A DNA stretch of 64,000 nt from Dysidea avara (GCF_963678975.1 NC_089276.1:5915098-5979097), one strand, 5' to 3'; counted from the stretch's first letter, positions 44,974-58,000 are shown. Translations and numbers: made by a program. The notes: a model not told the origin generated them from the letters alone.

Positions 44974-45819
44974 TATTGTGAACCTTGTAAGGCTGTATGT
45001 TCATTTTAAAAGCTGTTCTTCAGACCCAATTCAAAGTTTTACAATAGAAAAAAATAAGGGCCAGTCCCATATATGCAAATATCATGCCTACTGACATACT
45101 AACATTTATTTAATGAATAATTTTATTGTGCCTCAACTCAGCAAAATAGTAGATAGTATAAATTGATAAGCAACAATGTATCATTTGGGTGAGTAAGTTT
45201 CGTGCAGTCAAACATGCACAATCAACTGCAGAAGAATTGGAAACTTACCAAATTAATTCCTAACATTTCCATATGATTGTCTCATTTGTCTGACCTGATT
45301 TTGCAAAACTGATTCAAATTGTATATCAGATCCTGTGGATAGCTACACTACCACATTACTTACTGTGACCCTCAGACTAGATTTTAAGAGCCATCTTTTG
45401 GGTGGTGTTACAGACTCGTATTTCTGGCCTTGGTGAGGATCGGCTGGCTTTACAAGAATCAGTAGTACATGGCAGATGGCCTGTTGCAGTTTACCAAACA
45501 TTTTCTGTGCTCGTTCTGCTCTATATCAGCCACTAAGGAGCCACTGTTACCTGTAGCCTCATGTCTGCATGCCGTTTGACATGTAAGTATTCATCTCAAG
45601 TATCGAGCAAGTACCCATGCCCCTTAATTAACAAATTATTTACTTGCTTGCAAGTATGAGTACACAAGTGAGTGCAATGTTGTGCTTTGGCAGTACTGTG
45701 GATGCATGCAATAACTAGAGAATAAAGGCTTGATCCAGGAAAACTGGGTAGATATCAGGCACCAGTATAGCAAACTCTGTAACTAGTTGCCTTAATACAG
45801 GATATGTTCAAGAACAACT
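44974..45819. other. Anonymous sequence, nothing recognised
   Basis: No supported exon, repeat or RNA gene. Confidence 0.4.
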
Positions 45820-45823
45820 AATT

Positions 45824-46460
45824 GTGACCAGATCTGCGAAAACCCGACATAATGGCGCAAGCCTAAATTTTCAGTATAATTAAGCCATTGATTGCAATGG
45901 GTAAAATATTTGCGTAGTTAAAAAAATCATAAAGTTTTAAACGCTTTGTTCGTTTATGAAGAAAGGGTCCAATGATAAAAACCTGGATGTCATCTTATTC
46001 GCCTACTCAAGAGGAGTTCAAAAATCTTTGTTTCATTGCAGTAGACTAAAGGACACGTAAGTTATGGGCGTTTGTTTACGTCACATCGAAACGATTGTAC
46101 GTGATCGATTTTTCTTCACTGATTTTGTCTCTGTATGCAGTGAAGAATGGTAACAGAAGACAACACTTACCCAGTAATGGATTCCCCTATTCATGGCGAG
46201 CACAATGGTTCAAGTGGCAACTCTGTACTTCATTGCATTTGTAAGTTACAACCATTTTTGTAGGCACATTTTCCCAACACTTGCTGCACAAATCGATCTT
46301 TCTGTTGTTGCTACTTTGTAGGGCTGTAACTCCAAAAGTTGTTGGTATACAAGGCTAAAACTTGGTCAGAGCATACACTTGGCTAAGTAGATTGTAAATA
46401 TTCAATAATAAAGAATTTGAAAAATGTGCCATTATGTCTGGTTTTCGCAGATCCGGTCAC
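45824..46460. mobile_element. MITE, 637 bp (gtgaccagatctgcgaaaac TIR)
   Basis: Left gtgacc(a)gatctgcgaaaacc and the complement of the right end gtgaccggatctgcgaaaacc form inverted repeats that continue into 'gacataatgg'. aatt flanks both sides (45820-45823, 46461-46464). The interior contains 'ggagt(t/a)caaaaatctttgttt', which recurs at about 63948-63970 in another copy. Confidence 0.75.
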
Positions 46461-46828
46461 AATTATGAATACACAATTGTGATCTGGAATTGTGGCCTTT
46501 GTAATCTCCTCATCTCCATCAATGCATAATTGACAAAGATTGTACTGTAAAGCTTCTTCCCAGTTAAAAGGGGGAAAGTGGTTGCTACTAGCCTGGGGGG
46601 ATTGATTTGAGAATAGCATTTAACCTACTCATACATCTTCCAGTAAGAATCTGTTGTTCACCCCAGCACAATAAGCACAAGTACATAACATGATTATTTC
46701 TAAACACTTCTCGGTCACTTAATATTTGTCTTGGTGTAATTAAGCAATGAGCAATTAACAGCACTGATATGACTTGTAATATTGAAATCAGTGACTAAAA
46801 ACTGAAGAAAAAATATATAGTGAAAGTT

Positions 46829-46893
46829 GATACCGGATCAGGGACCTCCATACTTCTTCTCAAGGTTCATAACCACTAGCTGAGATACCGCTG
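46829..46893 (-). repeat. tRNA-like SINE head
   Basis: On the minus strand an A box (tctcagctagtggtta) is followed by a B-box-like ggtccctgatccgg at tRNA spacing. Bases ggtatc bracket both sides. Confidence 0.45.
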
Positions 46894-48205
46894 TTGTTAT
46901 ATTGTACATTACAAATAAGGAACCTAGTGTAGCATGGAAAAGAGACCAGAATTATACCCTTACCTATTGATAACGCTTACTGAGGTTTGTCTGATTAACA
47001 TTAATGTCTTTTGCTGTTTGCATAAGTGTAGGATTTTGGTGACTTTGAGAGCAAGCAAGGGTTGGCATAACAAATTTTGCTTTCACACAACTAGTGCTTG
47101 ATAGTGTCAAGCTCATAGATTTGTATGTGAATGTGACAAGGATTTTCTTTACACAGGCCTTTTTAAAATTGCTAGGAAACTACTTTAGAGTTTCACATGT
47201 TGGTTTCCAAAACAATAGGCTTTATCTTCCAAAAGAAGTTGTGATGCTAAATATTTAAGATCTCACCAAGGTAGGGTTTCAACTGTCTTTTCTTAAATAA
47301 CTGTATTTGAATCATCACATACAGTGTTTAAATTGCTAGCAGACAGCACCACCCTTTCAAATTACTTACCTACTACACAAAGCATTGTGTAAATTTGACC
47401 TTGACTCCTCCTGGTACCAAGAACATCTTAAGACAATACAATGTGATTGTAGCCTTTCTTTGACAATTATTGGGTTTTACTACAAACGCATAAGTATCCT
47501 AAACATCAAGTCCACTGATGAATGCACTACATGTGTGATATCCTAACTTTACACACATCCTTAGTAGTGGGGTATAGTGATGTACATGACATATACCACT
47601 TTTACCAGCTGATCTGATACTTTTTGGTTAGGGAAATTAGCCATACTCTTGTGACAATGTGTAGACTACCTAGATCAGATTAACAACCAGGTATTTATTT
47701 TCATTTTCCTTATGTGCAGAATGCCCCCCCCCCCTCCCCAGCTTGTAAAGAAAGGTTGCATTTAACCTAGGAAAAAAATAGATGGCTCCAAAATGGTGTT
47801 GATAAGTTTGAAGAAATCTCAGCAGCAAGAAGTTATTTTATACAGTCACAGTAACAGCAGTCATAGTAACAGCAGTTATAGCAATTAAATTCTACTTGAC
47901 TAAACACTATATTCCCACTCAGATTTATTCCATACAAACACCTGGTCTCAAGTAAAGGTGCTCCTTTAAAAGCTGAAAATGCTTGAAACACATTAAAAGC
48001 TTTGGCTATTATATATCAAGTCAAGTATACCATTATTATCTATATTTAGTTTAGTTTCATACCCACACTATATTATGTCATTTGTACCCCTGTTTTCAAA
48101 ATAATAATAAGTTATACTTTACATGCACATTATAGTGTGATGTGAAGTCGTTCTATAATCTTAAGTCAATGAAGATCTGTGTGCTTACTGTGAGTGTAAT
48201 TTAGG
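46894..48205. other. Anonymous sequence, nothing recognised
   Basis: No gene or repeat structure apart from a C-run at about 47725. Confidence 0.4.
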
Positions 48206-48209
48206 GAGA

Positions 48210-48550
48210 TACGTGCCCGTTCTCCCTCAAGAATTTCTAACTCTTACATTTACATTTACGGCTGTGCCTGTGAGAACAGGGAACATGGCACAAACTACAC
48301 CCTGCCATGAAGAACATTTTTTGCGGTTAGTTTTTGTTTGTGGATGAAGGCATCAGCCAAGTAAGCTACTCTTCAGCTGTGCCCAGATTATGTGATAGAC
48401 AATATGTCACGGTTTTACAACTAGGTGGCTGGAGCAATGGTAGTTCTTGCTCCAGAAAACAGCAGTAGCAGAAGGTCCCATCATGGGCATCAAACCTGGA
48501 CCCTTTACATTACCTGGCTGATGTCATATCATTTGGCCTGCCTTTCTATT
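48210..48550 (-). repeat. Candidate tRNA-headed SINE, about 340 bp
   Basis: The minus strand starts with an A-box-like tatgacatcagccagg and a B-box-like ggtttgatgccc. A body follows with 'ggcagggtgtagtttgtgcc' and 'gttctcacaggcacagccg', and 'gggagaacgggcacgtatct' lies near the far end. It looks like a SINE, but no second full copy is in the window. Confidence 0.35.
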
Positions 48551-50655
48551 TTAATGCTGGTTGTCAAGAAGAAAAATAATTACATAGCCATACCTTAACT
48601 TGTCGACCTAGAATATCGAGTTAAAAAAGTAAACACATTTTGTTTACCAACCTGCCCTGTCTTTTGTAGGCCCATATCACATTTCAGGTGGATTGGTATT
48701 TGTAATTGTATGGGTGTCAAATTACTGCAGTGTATTGTACTTCCTTGTTGTAACTTCTAGCGTGAAATACCAATGCAATGGTTTCATTTCCTAATTTGGA
48801 CTTTCAAGTTAAGTGTAAAGTCAGTGAATCCTTGACTATGTAATATGGTCATATCACTTTGTTAGAGTATTACTGCTTAATGGTTCTCAAACAATAACTT
48901 GTTTGGATTCTGGTTGTAATGTACCTTTCATTCTTTGTCCTATAGGTTAATTGTCTCTTAAAACAATGCTCTGTCCATTATACTGAAAAATTGAATACTA
49001 AAGAGGTACTTAGGTGCTTGTGCCATAAATGTTATTTTTACCATGCATATTTGGCGAGTATTAATTATGTGGCCAATAACATGTTCAAAACACAGTCAAA
49101 GAAACTAATGTTAAAGATTATCCAAAAATGTTGTTCTGTTCATGGCCATTGTGCAGACCTGTGAAAAAATGATCTGTATAAATTATACACAATATCTTTT
49201 TGTGAATTACAAACTTTTGCTGACACCTTGAGCATGATAACTGTTTTAATAGGTTTATTACTGTAGTTCATTTAGAACCGTAGTTCATTTAGAACCATAG
49301 TTCTATCTAGCACTATTGTGAGTGTCTGATAGCAAAGAAATACTAAAGGCTATTCAGCTTTGCCATTACAAATCTATTTGCCGTATTTACCTTTCTCAAT
49401 ATTTTTGTTGACACATGTACATATATACAACATTACTAAAGGTACATAGGAACCTCAGGGTTACTTAATTATTTTCATGTTTGAGTACAAGTAATAAATT
49501 ATTACATTAATGTTGTACTGCTATACATGGTGTGCAAGTGGCGGTCATCTCTTATTGGAATCAGGGTTATTTCACTGATCCAAATGGTGTTTGTATTGGC
49601 AGCAGTTATAATATGTAACAAGGATCAAAATTATAGTAATCCTGTACTCTATGTAAAAAGTAGTTTTGAATCTTTTTAGAGCTTCACCGTACCTTTGCTA
49701 CCATCTGTGCATGAATTGAAATGCATCACAGACACCAAATAGTATATCAATTAGACTTTTACATTTACCTTGCTTTGTAGTTGTAATGTTTGCCAGTGGT
49801 AAGCTCCAGTGTGAATATACATTTACTTACTCTTTTGATATAAAGTATGTATGTGACTAATTGACTTGTACTCACTCCCTGTCTACAGTTACATATTATG
49901 GACAATTTGATAGATGCTAAGAGGTTTTATTCCATCTTTATCATACAGTACGATAGTACTGTATATTAGGGACATCGAAGGTGTGGGGGCGATCCATGAT
50001 ATAATATAACCCAAAAACCTGCCGCGATTTTTCCTCACAATGACATGACAGTATTGGTTGGGTAAAACCAAGCCCAAAAGTGTCTTCAGATCGACCCGAA
50101 ACGTTTCCGTCAAGTTGCTACAGAATTTTTTTTTTAATTGCAGCTAGTCAATGGAATTTTCTACTGCCTGCCTACCTGCCTGACGCCTTCAGTCAAGCGT
50201 AGCGGAAAACTGGCTACAGCCACAGCCCTAATTCTTTCGCAGAAACGTTTCTAGATCGCTTAAGAAAAAATCTTTGGTATATTGATAAACATACAATGCT
50301 TGCGCTATTGTCTTACCTTTTATCCTTCTTTACCATGGCCATCAGTCAAGGTTCTACCGCTGAGTGTTAATAGACTACAGTACGGCTTCCATACCAGTGT
50401 ATATTGCATCAAACTATTCGAATACTCGTGGTCGCCAGTTGTACCAAAAACACACGCGTACGTCAGACTCGCTGTTGATATCGATCAGAGAGAGCAACTC
50501 ACGGCGAACTATATAGCAATGTGTAAGTCAATAAATATAGTTTAATTAGTAACAATGTTAAACCGAGTCGGATCATCCAGGTCCTGCTTTACAGATTATT
50601 CGGGTCTGACCCTACGTGCTAAATTAAATGTGGGTGTCTTACCACACATCATAGC
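48551..50655. other. Anonymous sequence, nothing recognised
   Basis: Open frames at 49889-50113 (-) and 50282-50545 (+) have no recognisable domain. The first ends in a patch that looks coding-like, but no splice partners were found. Confidence 0.35.
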
Positions 50656-50659
50656 GTAG

Positions 50660-50875
50660 CTCTGCTTCTTTCGTGAGCCACGCCCACTTACGTAAATTAC
50701 AGTCTGTAGACATATGGTAGCCACAACCATTCATCAGTGTGTAGGTATGCACGAATCCACGCCCACTTACGTAAATTACTGTCTGTAGACATATGGTAGC
50801 CACGCCCATGTAGATATGCACGAATCTACGTCCATTATTGTCTGCAGGCTTATGTAGAGCCACGCCCACTGATCA
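50660..50875. repeat. About 81-bp tandem repeat, 2-3 copies
   Basis: The block gccacgcccacttacgtaaa + ttac(a/t)gtctgtagacatatg occurs at about 50677 and 50758, with a third degenerate copy to 50875. Confidence 0.75.
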
Positions 50876-50886
50876 GTTGTTATTGT

Positions 50887-51523
50887 GTGACCCAGTCTGA
50901 CAAAACCGGGCTTATCGCCTATTTAAATGTATCGAGAAATGCCGGTTTTAAGCATTTAGTGTGTTGTAGCTCGCCAATGGTTGAAGCTATATGTACCAAA
51001 TTTTCACACGTTTTACACCAATTCCTTACCTTCCAGAGCATCCACTGTACAAGTAGCCAACAACTAAGTTTCCCGCCATTTTAGATAGTTTTTAAACCGA
51101 GGTTGACTGTATCAGGTGAGCTGCAAATTGGGTGGGAGGCGGGGGCCCTGGAAGGCGGGCAAGATGGTGTTCAAAAATTGAAAAGGAAGGCCGAGGGATG
51201 AATTTGGCCAAGTTTTGAGCCATTGAAGTCTCAAAACTGGCTAAAATGAAAGGAAATTTACAGCAGAGGTACTTATTCAACTCCACAGAGCTGTACAGCC
51301 ACATACAGTCATTCCCAGGCTGACCAGAGCTCCAGTAAGGCCCCACACCACACGTACGGATCGCCACTGGGCTCGAAAAAGGCAGCCAGCAAAACCAGAC
51401 CACTCAAGTCTGGCTGATCTTAAGTGTGGAATTAGATAGTTTATTCATGCAGCTGTGTGTCCTGGGTGAAAAATCGAATCTGCTCACATGGGCGATAAGA
51501 CCGGTTTCCTCAGACTGGGTCAC
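50887..51523. mobile_element. MITE, 637 bp (gtgacccagtctg TIR)
   Basis: Left gtgacccagtctgacaaaac and right complement gtgacccagtctgaggaaac are inverted. The 5-bp attgt flanks (50882-50886, 51524-51528). The terminus style and length match the element at 45824-46460, but the interiors differ. Confidence 0.75.
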
Positions 51524-51610
51524 ATTGTATGAGTCATAATCTAGTATAATAGTGCTGTGAGTAACTCAGCAGATATTTAGTGGTCATGAGCCTGCAAAAA
51601 AACTTCACAA

Positions 51611-51914
51611 ACAAGTATAAGAAAAAATTGAGAATTTTAAATTAGATTAGGGACAATGTATAATGCTGCAATAAAAAGTACTGAAACAAGCTGGATCGGA
51701 GTAGTACGTAATGTCCAAATACTGTAAAACAATAAGAAGTGAATATCCCTACTGTGCATTGAGTGTAGCACAGTAGGGATATTCACTTCTTATTGTTTTA
51801 CAGTATTTGGACATTACATACTACTCCAATCCAGCTTGTTTCAGTACTTTTTATTGGAGCATTATACATTGTCCCTAATCTAATTTAAAATTCCCAATTT
51901 TTTCTTATACTTGT
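51611..51914. repeat. Near-perfect palindrome, about 148-bp arms
   Basis: acaagtataagaaaaaattg... is mirrored to ...cttatacttgt, with only a handful of mismatches (e.g. cgg/cca near 51696 and 51829) and a 9-nt spacer at about 51758-51766. It can form a long hairpin in DNA or, if transcribed, a dsRNA stem. Confidence 0.9.
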
Positions 51915-52347
51915 ATTTATAGGTGCTCCATTGATGGGTTATGAAGGTGGGAGAAATGAAACAATACAAATAACAGTCACAAGTTATTATGGACTTTGCA
52001 TGTGAATAGGGCTGCATCTAGAGTACTTGACAACAGTACAACCATAACTCTCAACTCAATGTATATTTGTATGGCTTGAAGGATAATAATTTTATATACT
52101 TTTGTATTATTGATAAAATTAATAATAATAATAATAGTTTCTTGCTTAATTATCCATATACTTAGGTGTTAAACAGGGAAAGTCTGTCATTAGCCCTTTC
52201 ACATTAACAAGTAGTGCTATGGTTGGTGGGTTTATAGACTAGGCATTATTTAGATTTTTTTGCTACTCATTCAGATTATCCGGGGATCCAGATTAGAGAG
52301 GGTAGGATTTGTGAGGGTCCACTGTACTACTGTTTGTTTGTGCATAG
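51915..52347. other. Spacer with a (taa)n tract and a Tc1/mariner-like end
   Basis: 52115-52136 is (aat/taa)n. The stretch 52276-52326 (ccagattagagagg...gtccactgta) resembles one end of a Tc1/mariner MITE next to a TA. No partner end was found. Confidence 0.4.
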
Positions 52348-52830
52348 TGGATTTGTGGTCATTTGAATGTGTAATGGCGGAACTGTTAACCAAACAGGTT
52401 ATCTTCCTGGAAACTGATCGTATCCTATTTTGCTTTTTGTTTGTGTTCTTTCTCTCGCTGTATCATGGTGTTCATAGAGCATACCTTAACAGTGTACACC
52501 AGATATTGGTCAGCTCAACAAAATAGTTCAACTAGTGGGTACACCAATTGCTGGTTGGCATGTGTATTGTGTTGCTACAGGCTAGGATGTACATAAAGTC
52601 AATGCCTTACCTGGATTTCTCATTGGAGCCAGTTTATTAGGTATGTGTTGTGTGTGTGTGTGTGTAGTGCATGTTAATTAGAAGTTGCTCTTTTCCCAGC
52701 TATTGATCTACTCAGTAAACTATTAATAATGGATCCTGAGTAGAGACTTAGTGTGGTGGAGGTACTTGCACATCCTTACCTGGCCACATACATTGACCCA
52801 GAAGCACAACACACCTTGTATTTACAATTT
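52348..52830 (+). pseudogene. p38-type MAP kinase gene relic (C-lobe exons)
   Basis: Three exon pieces encode consecutive kinase C-lobe motifs. Exon 52348-52419 reads VDLWSFECVMAELL (subdomain IX, 'VDIWSVGCIMAELL' type). After an 83-bp intron (52420-52502) the phase-1 join gives TDH + IGQLNKIVQLVGTP, the p38/Hog1 signature. Further on come ARMYIKSMPY and, one frame over, LIGASLLA, which joins at 52640/52700 to AIDLLSKLLIMDPE. A TAG (about 52741-52743) stands where the family has Lys, and then RLSVVEVLAHPYLATYIDPE follows. At least two frameshifts plus the stop make it a pseudogene. Introns are kept, so it arose by DNA duplication, not retroposition. The N-lobe and activation loop are not found upstream. 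Confidence 0.75.
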
Positions 52831-53430
52831 GCTGAGTTTGTTGTTTATCTAATAATTGAGAAGACTGCACGTTGGTTGGGTCAGGAGCTTGCATGTTGTC
52901 TTTTGCGACTAGCTCAACACCTCAAAAATTTTCTGTCGACCCTTTATTACATTTTTGCAAATTCTTGAATTTATAAGGGCCATGCGTTATATTGTTTTTG
53001 CATGTGCAGTTCTTTAAATGTAAGTGACTAATTTTCTGTAGCTGTAGAGTTGTATATGTGGGCATATTCAAGCTCCTCTGAGTGTAGACAACATCAAACT
53101 GTGCATCGTCTCGTAAAGTGTATGACACTTTAATTGCATCAATATTAAAGAATCCATTTACACTTGCCAGTAAATCATGCAGTCACGTATGAACCAAAAG
53201 CAAGAGTGGACTGAAGCAAAAATCATTTTGCTGTAAAAGTTCTAATGTATTCTAATACATTTGTTTTTTTACACACTTTTGTCCCTTAAAATTTCTCCCT
53301 ATGTGGTAAGTATCCAGTATTGATGTTTCATCATGTTTTATCCATCATATTTGCAGTTAGTATAACAAAGTCCAATAATATACTGTAAATACAAATCCAC
53401 TTTAACAATGCTCTATAATGCAGTCTACTA
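52831..53430. other. Anonymous sequence between kinase relic and integrase gene
   Basis: No domain is recognised. 3' flanking sequence of the integrase gene. Confidence 0.4.
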
Positions 53431-54946
53431 CTAATAACAGTGTTTAATAAATTCTCTTGTGGCAATGTATAGTTCGACACCCATGTCATCATTATTGTCA
53501 TCACTGAGTGAATCAAATATTGATTGCAAAATAATCATCTGCTGTGCTTGTAGAGGACAAATCACATCAGGCACCTCAACAATGTTTTCTTGGTCATTCT
53601 CTATGACAGGTGGACCATTCCAGTCTATTCCAAAATTAGAAGCATCTTCCTATGTACATGTACAAGATAACATCTATTCAGAATGTAGGTAAACTTACAT
53701 CAGATAATTCCTCAAATCCATAGACTCCAGATGCAGCCGTGTCATCATCTGTATTAAGCATGCCTTGTAACCACATCTGCATTGGAGAATGATTTCTCTC
53801 AGTCCTCATTCTGTGCCGATTGTAAGCTTGACGAAATACCTCCAAGTGATTATTAATTCATGGCAAGAATACACAATGCAAGCAAAACAAATCGATTTCA
53901 TTGCTTGGGGATAATAGTCCTCTCTCTTCTAGGGTGTAAAAAAGATAATAGAAAACAGATGTGCAGCTTGTAAACATATCCCTCCAGAAGCGTTCAATTT
54001 GCTGGTTATGAACACTTCTACCAGCTATGAAGCTTCCTCGTCCTGGACCACGTAGGGGATGACGGAACATGTATTCAGAAACTGAAGTATTTTCCCCTCC
54101 TTGATCTGATCTCACCCTTGAAGGCAAACCATACACCTCAATAGCCTTGAGAAATAAATGTAAAACTGTTTCAGCTCTGTTATTGTCACTTGCTAGGAGA
54201 TATACAGAAACACGAGAATATCCATCGACACCGCCGTGTATGACAATTCTCCATCGTATAAGCTTGTGATTTCCATCGATGTGCCACAAGCTATTGGGTC
54301 CTTTGACTTTGTATTCCCTGCGATGTAAAATGTTGCGCATTCTTTGTTCCATGCCCCAAGGATCTACTCGTAACATGCTTTCCCTGATTCTCCATCTCTG
54401 TATACGATAATTCTGAGAATGCATATATCCAGCAAGACTCTTTTGTCCTGCACATAGGAAGGCATTCACAAATTGACTGACTAAATCGTCCAAGTTTTGA
54501 TTGCTTATTTCACTGAACCTTACAAAGTCATCTAGACCAAATTCAAGTATTCTTCTCCTGATAGTTCTTGGAGAGCATCCATGTAATTTTGCAATCTCAA
54601 CTTGCGTAAACTGCAGTTCTAAGAGGTTCAGTAATTCCACTTCTGTGATTTCAATTTTTGGTCTTCCCTTGCATCTCATTTGTCTTTGTCTCTCCTCTTC
54701 CGGGCCTACAATTTCTTTCACAATTGCTCTTACGCTGTGTATCACTTCATTTATCAATGGAAAATCAACACAAAGAAATGGTTGTAAGACAATAAGTCTC
54801 TGCATAATGTTTTCCAGTGCTAAAAGGGGCCCATCCGAAATGCTCGAAGCAACTTCGCCAGGCGGTAACGAGTTTAGATACATTGCTACATGATGAAGAG
54901 CTTGCTCCACACCTTGAAGTACATCACTGGTGGAGCCAGTGTTCAT
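53431..54946 (-). pseudogene. DDE integrase-core (rva_4-like) protein with one in-frame stop
   Basis: Exon 1 runs 54946-53699 and exon 2 53649-53431, separated by a 49-bp GT-AG intron. The product would be 488 residues. The N-terminal about 90 residues are helical and of unknown role. A helix-turn-helix lies at about 100-138 (FTQVEIAKLHGCSPRTIRRR). The integrase core has D224 (HIDGNHK), D281 (SDQGGEN) and E318 (QQIERFW), a plausible DDE triad. A TGA at 53856-53858 falls where relatives have Arg before the 'IN..LE.F...YN.H.MRTE' region, a likely CGA-to-TGA change. The same frame then continues coding through the splice. Exon 2 is acidic (SDDNNDDMG). I compare it with the integrase-core proteins common in sponges, cnidarians and fishes. 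It may be a transposase or a domesticated relative. It is divergent from the gene at 55096. Confidence 0.85.
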
Positions 54947-55095
54947 GGTTGCTAACTACGCGATTTGGAGTATTCGGCACCGATAAACCGCACGTGAGAT
55001 TTTCACGTCATGTGATTGATTTCTTATAATATAAAAGCCTCTTTTCACTTTCACTTAGTCACTTGCGAGCTCATTTGGTTCTGTGTATGTGTTGA
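54947..55095. promoter_or_regulatory. 149-bp bidirectional promoter
   Basis: The start codons of two divergent genes are 149 bp apart. The segment holds a palindromic CACGTG (about 54994), a 'cacgtcatgtga' cluster, and a TATA-like ataatataaaagcc at about 55026-55040, oriented to the plus gene. Confidence 0.6.
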
Positions 55096-58000
55096 ATGGA
55101 ATTACTCTCTGGTGAACGAAGAAGGTCTCTCACTCAAGCAATCAGCTTATTGCAACAGCTTACATCTGCAAGTGAAGAAATGATGAGACAAACACAGGTA
55201 ACTACAGTTGCATGCTAAGTATTGTATAGCAGCAGTTTTGCTTCCTTTAGCTGCAGGCAGAGGAGAGCATCAGGCTAACTGAGGAGCTACAATTGGGTCG
55301 CCTCCTGTGGTCTCGAGCAACGCACCTTTACTTGAGCAAGGGGGACAAGCCGCCAACCAACAATGTCCTAGCTCCAGCTTTCAGAGTACTATTGCTGTAC
55401 CAGGACGCCGTCGCCGCCTTCTCACTGGTTTAGAGCCAAGCAACAATAATGGGTGGACGGCGCCGGAAAGTCGACTAGACCAGCCGTGTAGCAGTGGCAT
55501 AGCGGTACTCCCGAGCTGTACAGTTCAACAGTCCAATGCTCAGCAGCATTCACAGTATTTATATTTAGTTTGTCGTGAGCTACCTCCACCAGGTACAGTA
55601 GCCATATACTCTGTCTATAGCTAGGTTGTGTGCGTCTAGTATTTAGCTATCTGTCTGAGTATGTATAGCTAGCTAAATTTCAATCCCTCTTTGTGCAGCT
55701 ACACCAGGTACAGCTATCACAGAAAGGCACCAACGAGTCGGGGTCAGATTGAATAATGCAATTTCACTGGTGCGTGATGCTAGGAACAGTAGTATTGCGG
55801 CAGAACACAGAAATAATTTTGGAAAACGCCGCTCTACTGCTGCACCAAGGTATGCCGCCAAACGAGGAAAAGGAAAAGCGACTAGTTGGACACACAAATT
55901 TTTCTGCTTATCTGAGACAGATGATGACACAATTCCTATGAAAAAGAATCACTTGATCCTAGCTGGCCTAGGAGAGAAGTCATTGACCATACCTAATATA
56001 GATTGCTCTCCCGGTGATTTCCAGGAATTTATATGTGAGGAATTTCCCAAGCTCCGTGAAGGTGGAGGAATTGAATCCCTGAAGTGTGTGCAAAGTTCAA
56101 GGAAACTAGAAGTAATACCATACAATGTTAGCAGCTCACCACGGGTGTTAAAAGCTTGGATAGGCGCAGCACGAGTTTATCTGAGGCCCATCCAAAAGAT
56201 ACTAGATTTGTCACCGGTGGATGGACACACCACGGTGAGCATATACATGTAAAGAATTAAAGTAATGTTTTTTGTAGCACCGATACGTACTTGAAACTAT
56301 TTTATGCTATATCAATAATATAGTTTGTTCTCAGTAATAATTTGATTAACAGCCAGCTGTGTTTAGCTTAATATATATAATCTTTAATAGCATGCATGCA
56401 TGTAGCTACCTGTATGTTATTAAAGAACCACTGTGAGTGCATTAACCTCATAATGCTGTATGAGGCAATGCTTTAAGTGTTTCATTATATTTTCTGGTCG
56501 TCTTGCTTGGAGCAATTATCTCATCTACCTGAATAAGCTTCAAGTTTTGGTGATCAGACTAATGTCAGTTTTTATTCATAGAACAAGCTATAAGTTTGAC
56601 TACGTAGTTTTAGTGATTTGCAGTTACATACTAAATAGTGATTTTCTATTTTTTCAGGGACCAAGCATCAAGGAGAAGTGCCTTCAATGTGGGGCGATGA
56701 TTACCATTTCTCATTTACGGGACCACATTAAAGTTTGCAAAATCAGGTAACCACTTTTATACGTAAATGCAATGGGATGTGTACTATTTTTAGCAAGCTA
56801 GATCTGGCAGCATTTGTAACATTGCATGGATATATAAATTGTACAGTTCATATGCATTTATTTCATTTAGTTTTTCTGAAGGTATGTAGATTTATCAAAC
56901 AGTGATGAAAGTGATGACCAGCTGCAGCCTTCGCCACTTGAGGTCTGTATGCTATAGCTATTATAACTTATTATAGCCTTGTCTTACATATGCTTAAATA
57001 ATCAATTTTACATACAACATACTTTCTTTAAGGAGAGTACTGAAGAAGACTGGAGTGCCTTGCTAGGCACGAATCACAGGACAGGACCAGAATTTCATGT
57101 GCGCTATCCTGCTGTTGAAGGTATCTTCCAGGCAGAGCTGGATCCTGCTATTGAAGATAGCACTGGCAACCAGACAGAAGTAGCACATAGTATGGGAGAC
57201 TGTAGAAATGTTGAGCGAACCGAGCCAGAGGAGGAACAACCCTTAGGTTTGTTATTTGTATAAAACATTAAGTGGCTATGTTACATTATGAGCAATTTCT
57301 TTTATTCTAAAACATCTGCATAGTTATTACATATTATTATTATTATGAAGCATTTGTTTTCATACGATCATAATAGGTATGAAATAAAATTTCATCCAGC
57401 TTCAGGGGTAGATCCAAGCTTTTGGAAGGGTGTAATAAAGCTATAGTATGTATGAACAAGGTCTGGTGATTTGTGCTATATTGAGGGAACATATTCGGCT
57501 GTCTGTGGGTGCGCATCTGGTTTACTGATTTTTTTTGTAAAAATGTGTATGTGTGTTTGTCCGTACGTACCCACGTGAGCAAAAACATTTAGAATGAAAA
57601 GCAGGGAGTTGTAACAGTTGAAAGCTAAATGAAGCCTGTATTATACTTCCACACACATAAACTTTTCTCTGAGGTGGTTTCTTCTTGGAGGTCTGAAATA
57701 CGGTTATGGCAACTCTTCAAATGCTTCTTGAGCCATCTTCCCTTTCGGTTTTATGGATGATTAAAAAACAATGGAGGCCTCTTAGGCTACCAGAGATAGA
57801 TAAAGTTTAAGTTATTAAACACAGTTAATGTTGTGAAGCGTAGGCCATGCAAGTATCCAAAATATTAGCATGCAACAGTGGGCTCTAATAAGAACAACGC
57901 ATGCGCAGCATCGTGAGCAGAACACGTTGGCAGTAATTCATACCTGTTGTAAGAAATCTTGCCAGTTGCAGTGGCTTTGAGTCTTCAAGATGGGTACTCG

